Shown here: positions 63,422-64,000 of the stretch, one piece after another | Layout of the letters: each line of letters opens with the position of its first letter | How positions within the stretch are numbered: the first letter of the stretch is position 1 | Source: Epinephelus fuscoguttatus | Lineage: Eukaryota; Chordata; Actinopteri; Perciformes; Serranidae | DNA: 64,000 nt | Reading direction: 5' to 3' | NCBI RefSeq assembly: GCF_011397635.1 | Contig: NC_064771.1 | Coordinates: 17,671,379-17,735,378 of the forward strand | The notes under the pieces: model-generated | What the model saw: the letters and a program-made list of their open reading frames with translations, nothing else | What the model was told of the DNA's origin: nothing | The model's database searches: none | Program-made: the position numbers and the translations under genes

Positions 63422-64000
63422 TTTTGACCTGCATGCAATCTCTGGAGAGCCGTTCACTAGCAGAGTCTAATCAGACTCTGGCTGCTGCTTGTTCTAGGGG
63501 ATTGCTCCTCTCCAGCCCTCAGGCCTAATTAGGACCCATGTGTACCATATAGAGAGTTGCAGCTCTCAGCGACGACTGGATAGACGCTCACCTGTGCGCG
63601 CTCAGAAAGCCACAGAAATGAGCTGCCGCCGGCGAATATGATGACAAGGAGGGCATCAGAGGTGGTGCAGCCACGCTGCCTATACGCCCCCCACCTGGAG
63701 GTCGTATGAGTTTAATGAATGTTAGGACAGGGAGAGAGACGGAGAGTGGAACAGAAGCTGTGAGGAAAGAGAGAAATAGCAAAAAAAAAAAGAAAAAGAA
63801 AAGGAAAGGCAGATGTCTGGGCTGAGAGAGGGTCACAGAGAGTGGCGCATCTTTCATGATTCTTCTCTTAACAATGCGAGCATTTGCAGAAGATGCAAAG
63901 AATGAGGAGAGAGACAGACTGAACATACAGCGGAGTAAAAACAAGAGCAGGTTTTAGGCTTCCTGAGCTCCACTTTCTGTATTTCTATGTCAAACACCAA

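Larger units (their letters stand above)
50997..64000. other. Gene-poor region 3' of usp31
   Basis: Thirteen kilobases without an exon that I can support. All open frames are under about 125 codons, lack protein-like composition or recognisable motifs, and several consist of microsatellite or poly-A translations. Contents are the repeats listed at 53115, 57723, 58059, 58996, 59410 and 63379. Ordinary-looking unique sequence at 51000-53000 and 60900-63300 could hold regulatory elements, but nothing in the sequence alone proves it. Confidence 0.5.

Noticed and set aside
63588-63944. 118-codon minus-strand ORF
   Set aside because: Low-complexity Phe/Leu/Ser from an A-rich strand, no exon signals.

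Overview
This is nuclear DNA from a bony fish, most likely a spiny-rayed (percomorph) teleost. The genes are split into many small exons with GT-AG introns, the coding exons resemble vertebrate proteins, and the spaces are filled with short DNA transposons, LINE fragments and microsatellites of the kind common in teleosts. No bacterial, viral or organellar gene organisation is visible.

Layout. (1) 1-5901: the 3' part of a gene like mss51 (MYND zinc finger, mitochondrial, muscle), cut by the window start. (2) 9095-15346: a second, complete mss51-like gene in tandem on the same strand. The two keep identical lengths for the three shared internal exons, but opposite introns have been expanded by repeats. 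(3) 15926-16768 and 18539-19435: two MYADM-like membrane proteins (MARVEL family), coding in one exon each, on the minus strand and convergent with mss51. (4) 21741-29631: cog7, complete, 17 coding exons, 769 residues, a subunit of the Golgi tethering complex COG. (5) 33823-47247: usp31, complete, 16 coding exons, 1310 residues, a ubiquitin-specific protease with an intact Cys-His-Asp triad. (6) 47248-64000: the usp31 3' UTR followed by about 14 kb in which I see no protein-coding gene, only repeats.

The genes do not form one pathway. They are a microsyntenic block. The cog7-usp31 pair in the same order and orientation matches the human 16p12 block, except that the ENaC genes SCNN1B and SCNN1G, which lie between them in human, are absent here. 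That fits the known absence of ENaC from ray-finned fish.

Mobile DNA: a Tc1-like element with 271-bp terminal inverted repeats and a frameshifted transposase (12560-14182); four non-autonomous hAT-like elements, three with recognisable 8-bp target duplications and one with a weaker match; two fold-back elements; two LINE fragments; a 19-bp minisatellite (20331-20874); and several unnamed dispersed families with two or more copies in the window. I found no evidence for a wholly new biological system. The most interesting signals are the probable gene-conversion tract between the mss51 copies, the ENaC-free cog7-usp31 interval, and the nested inverted repeats at 7319-8517.
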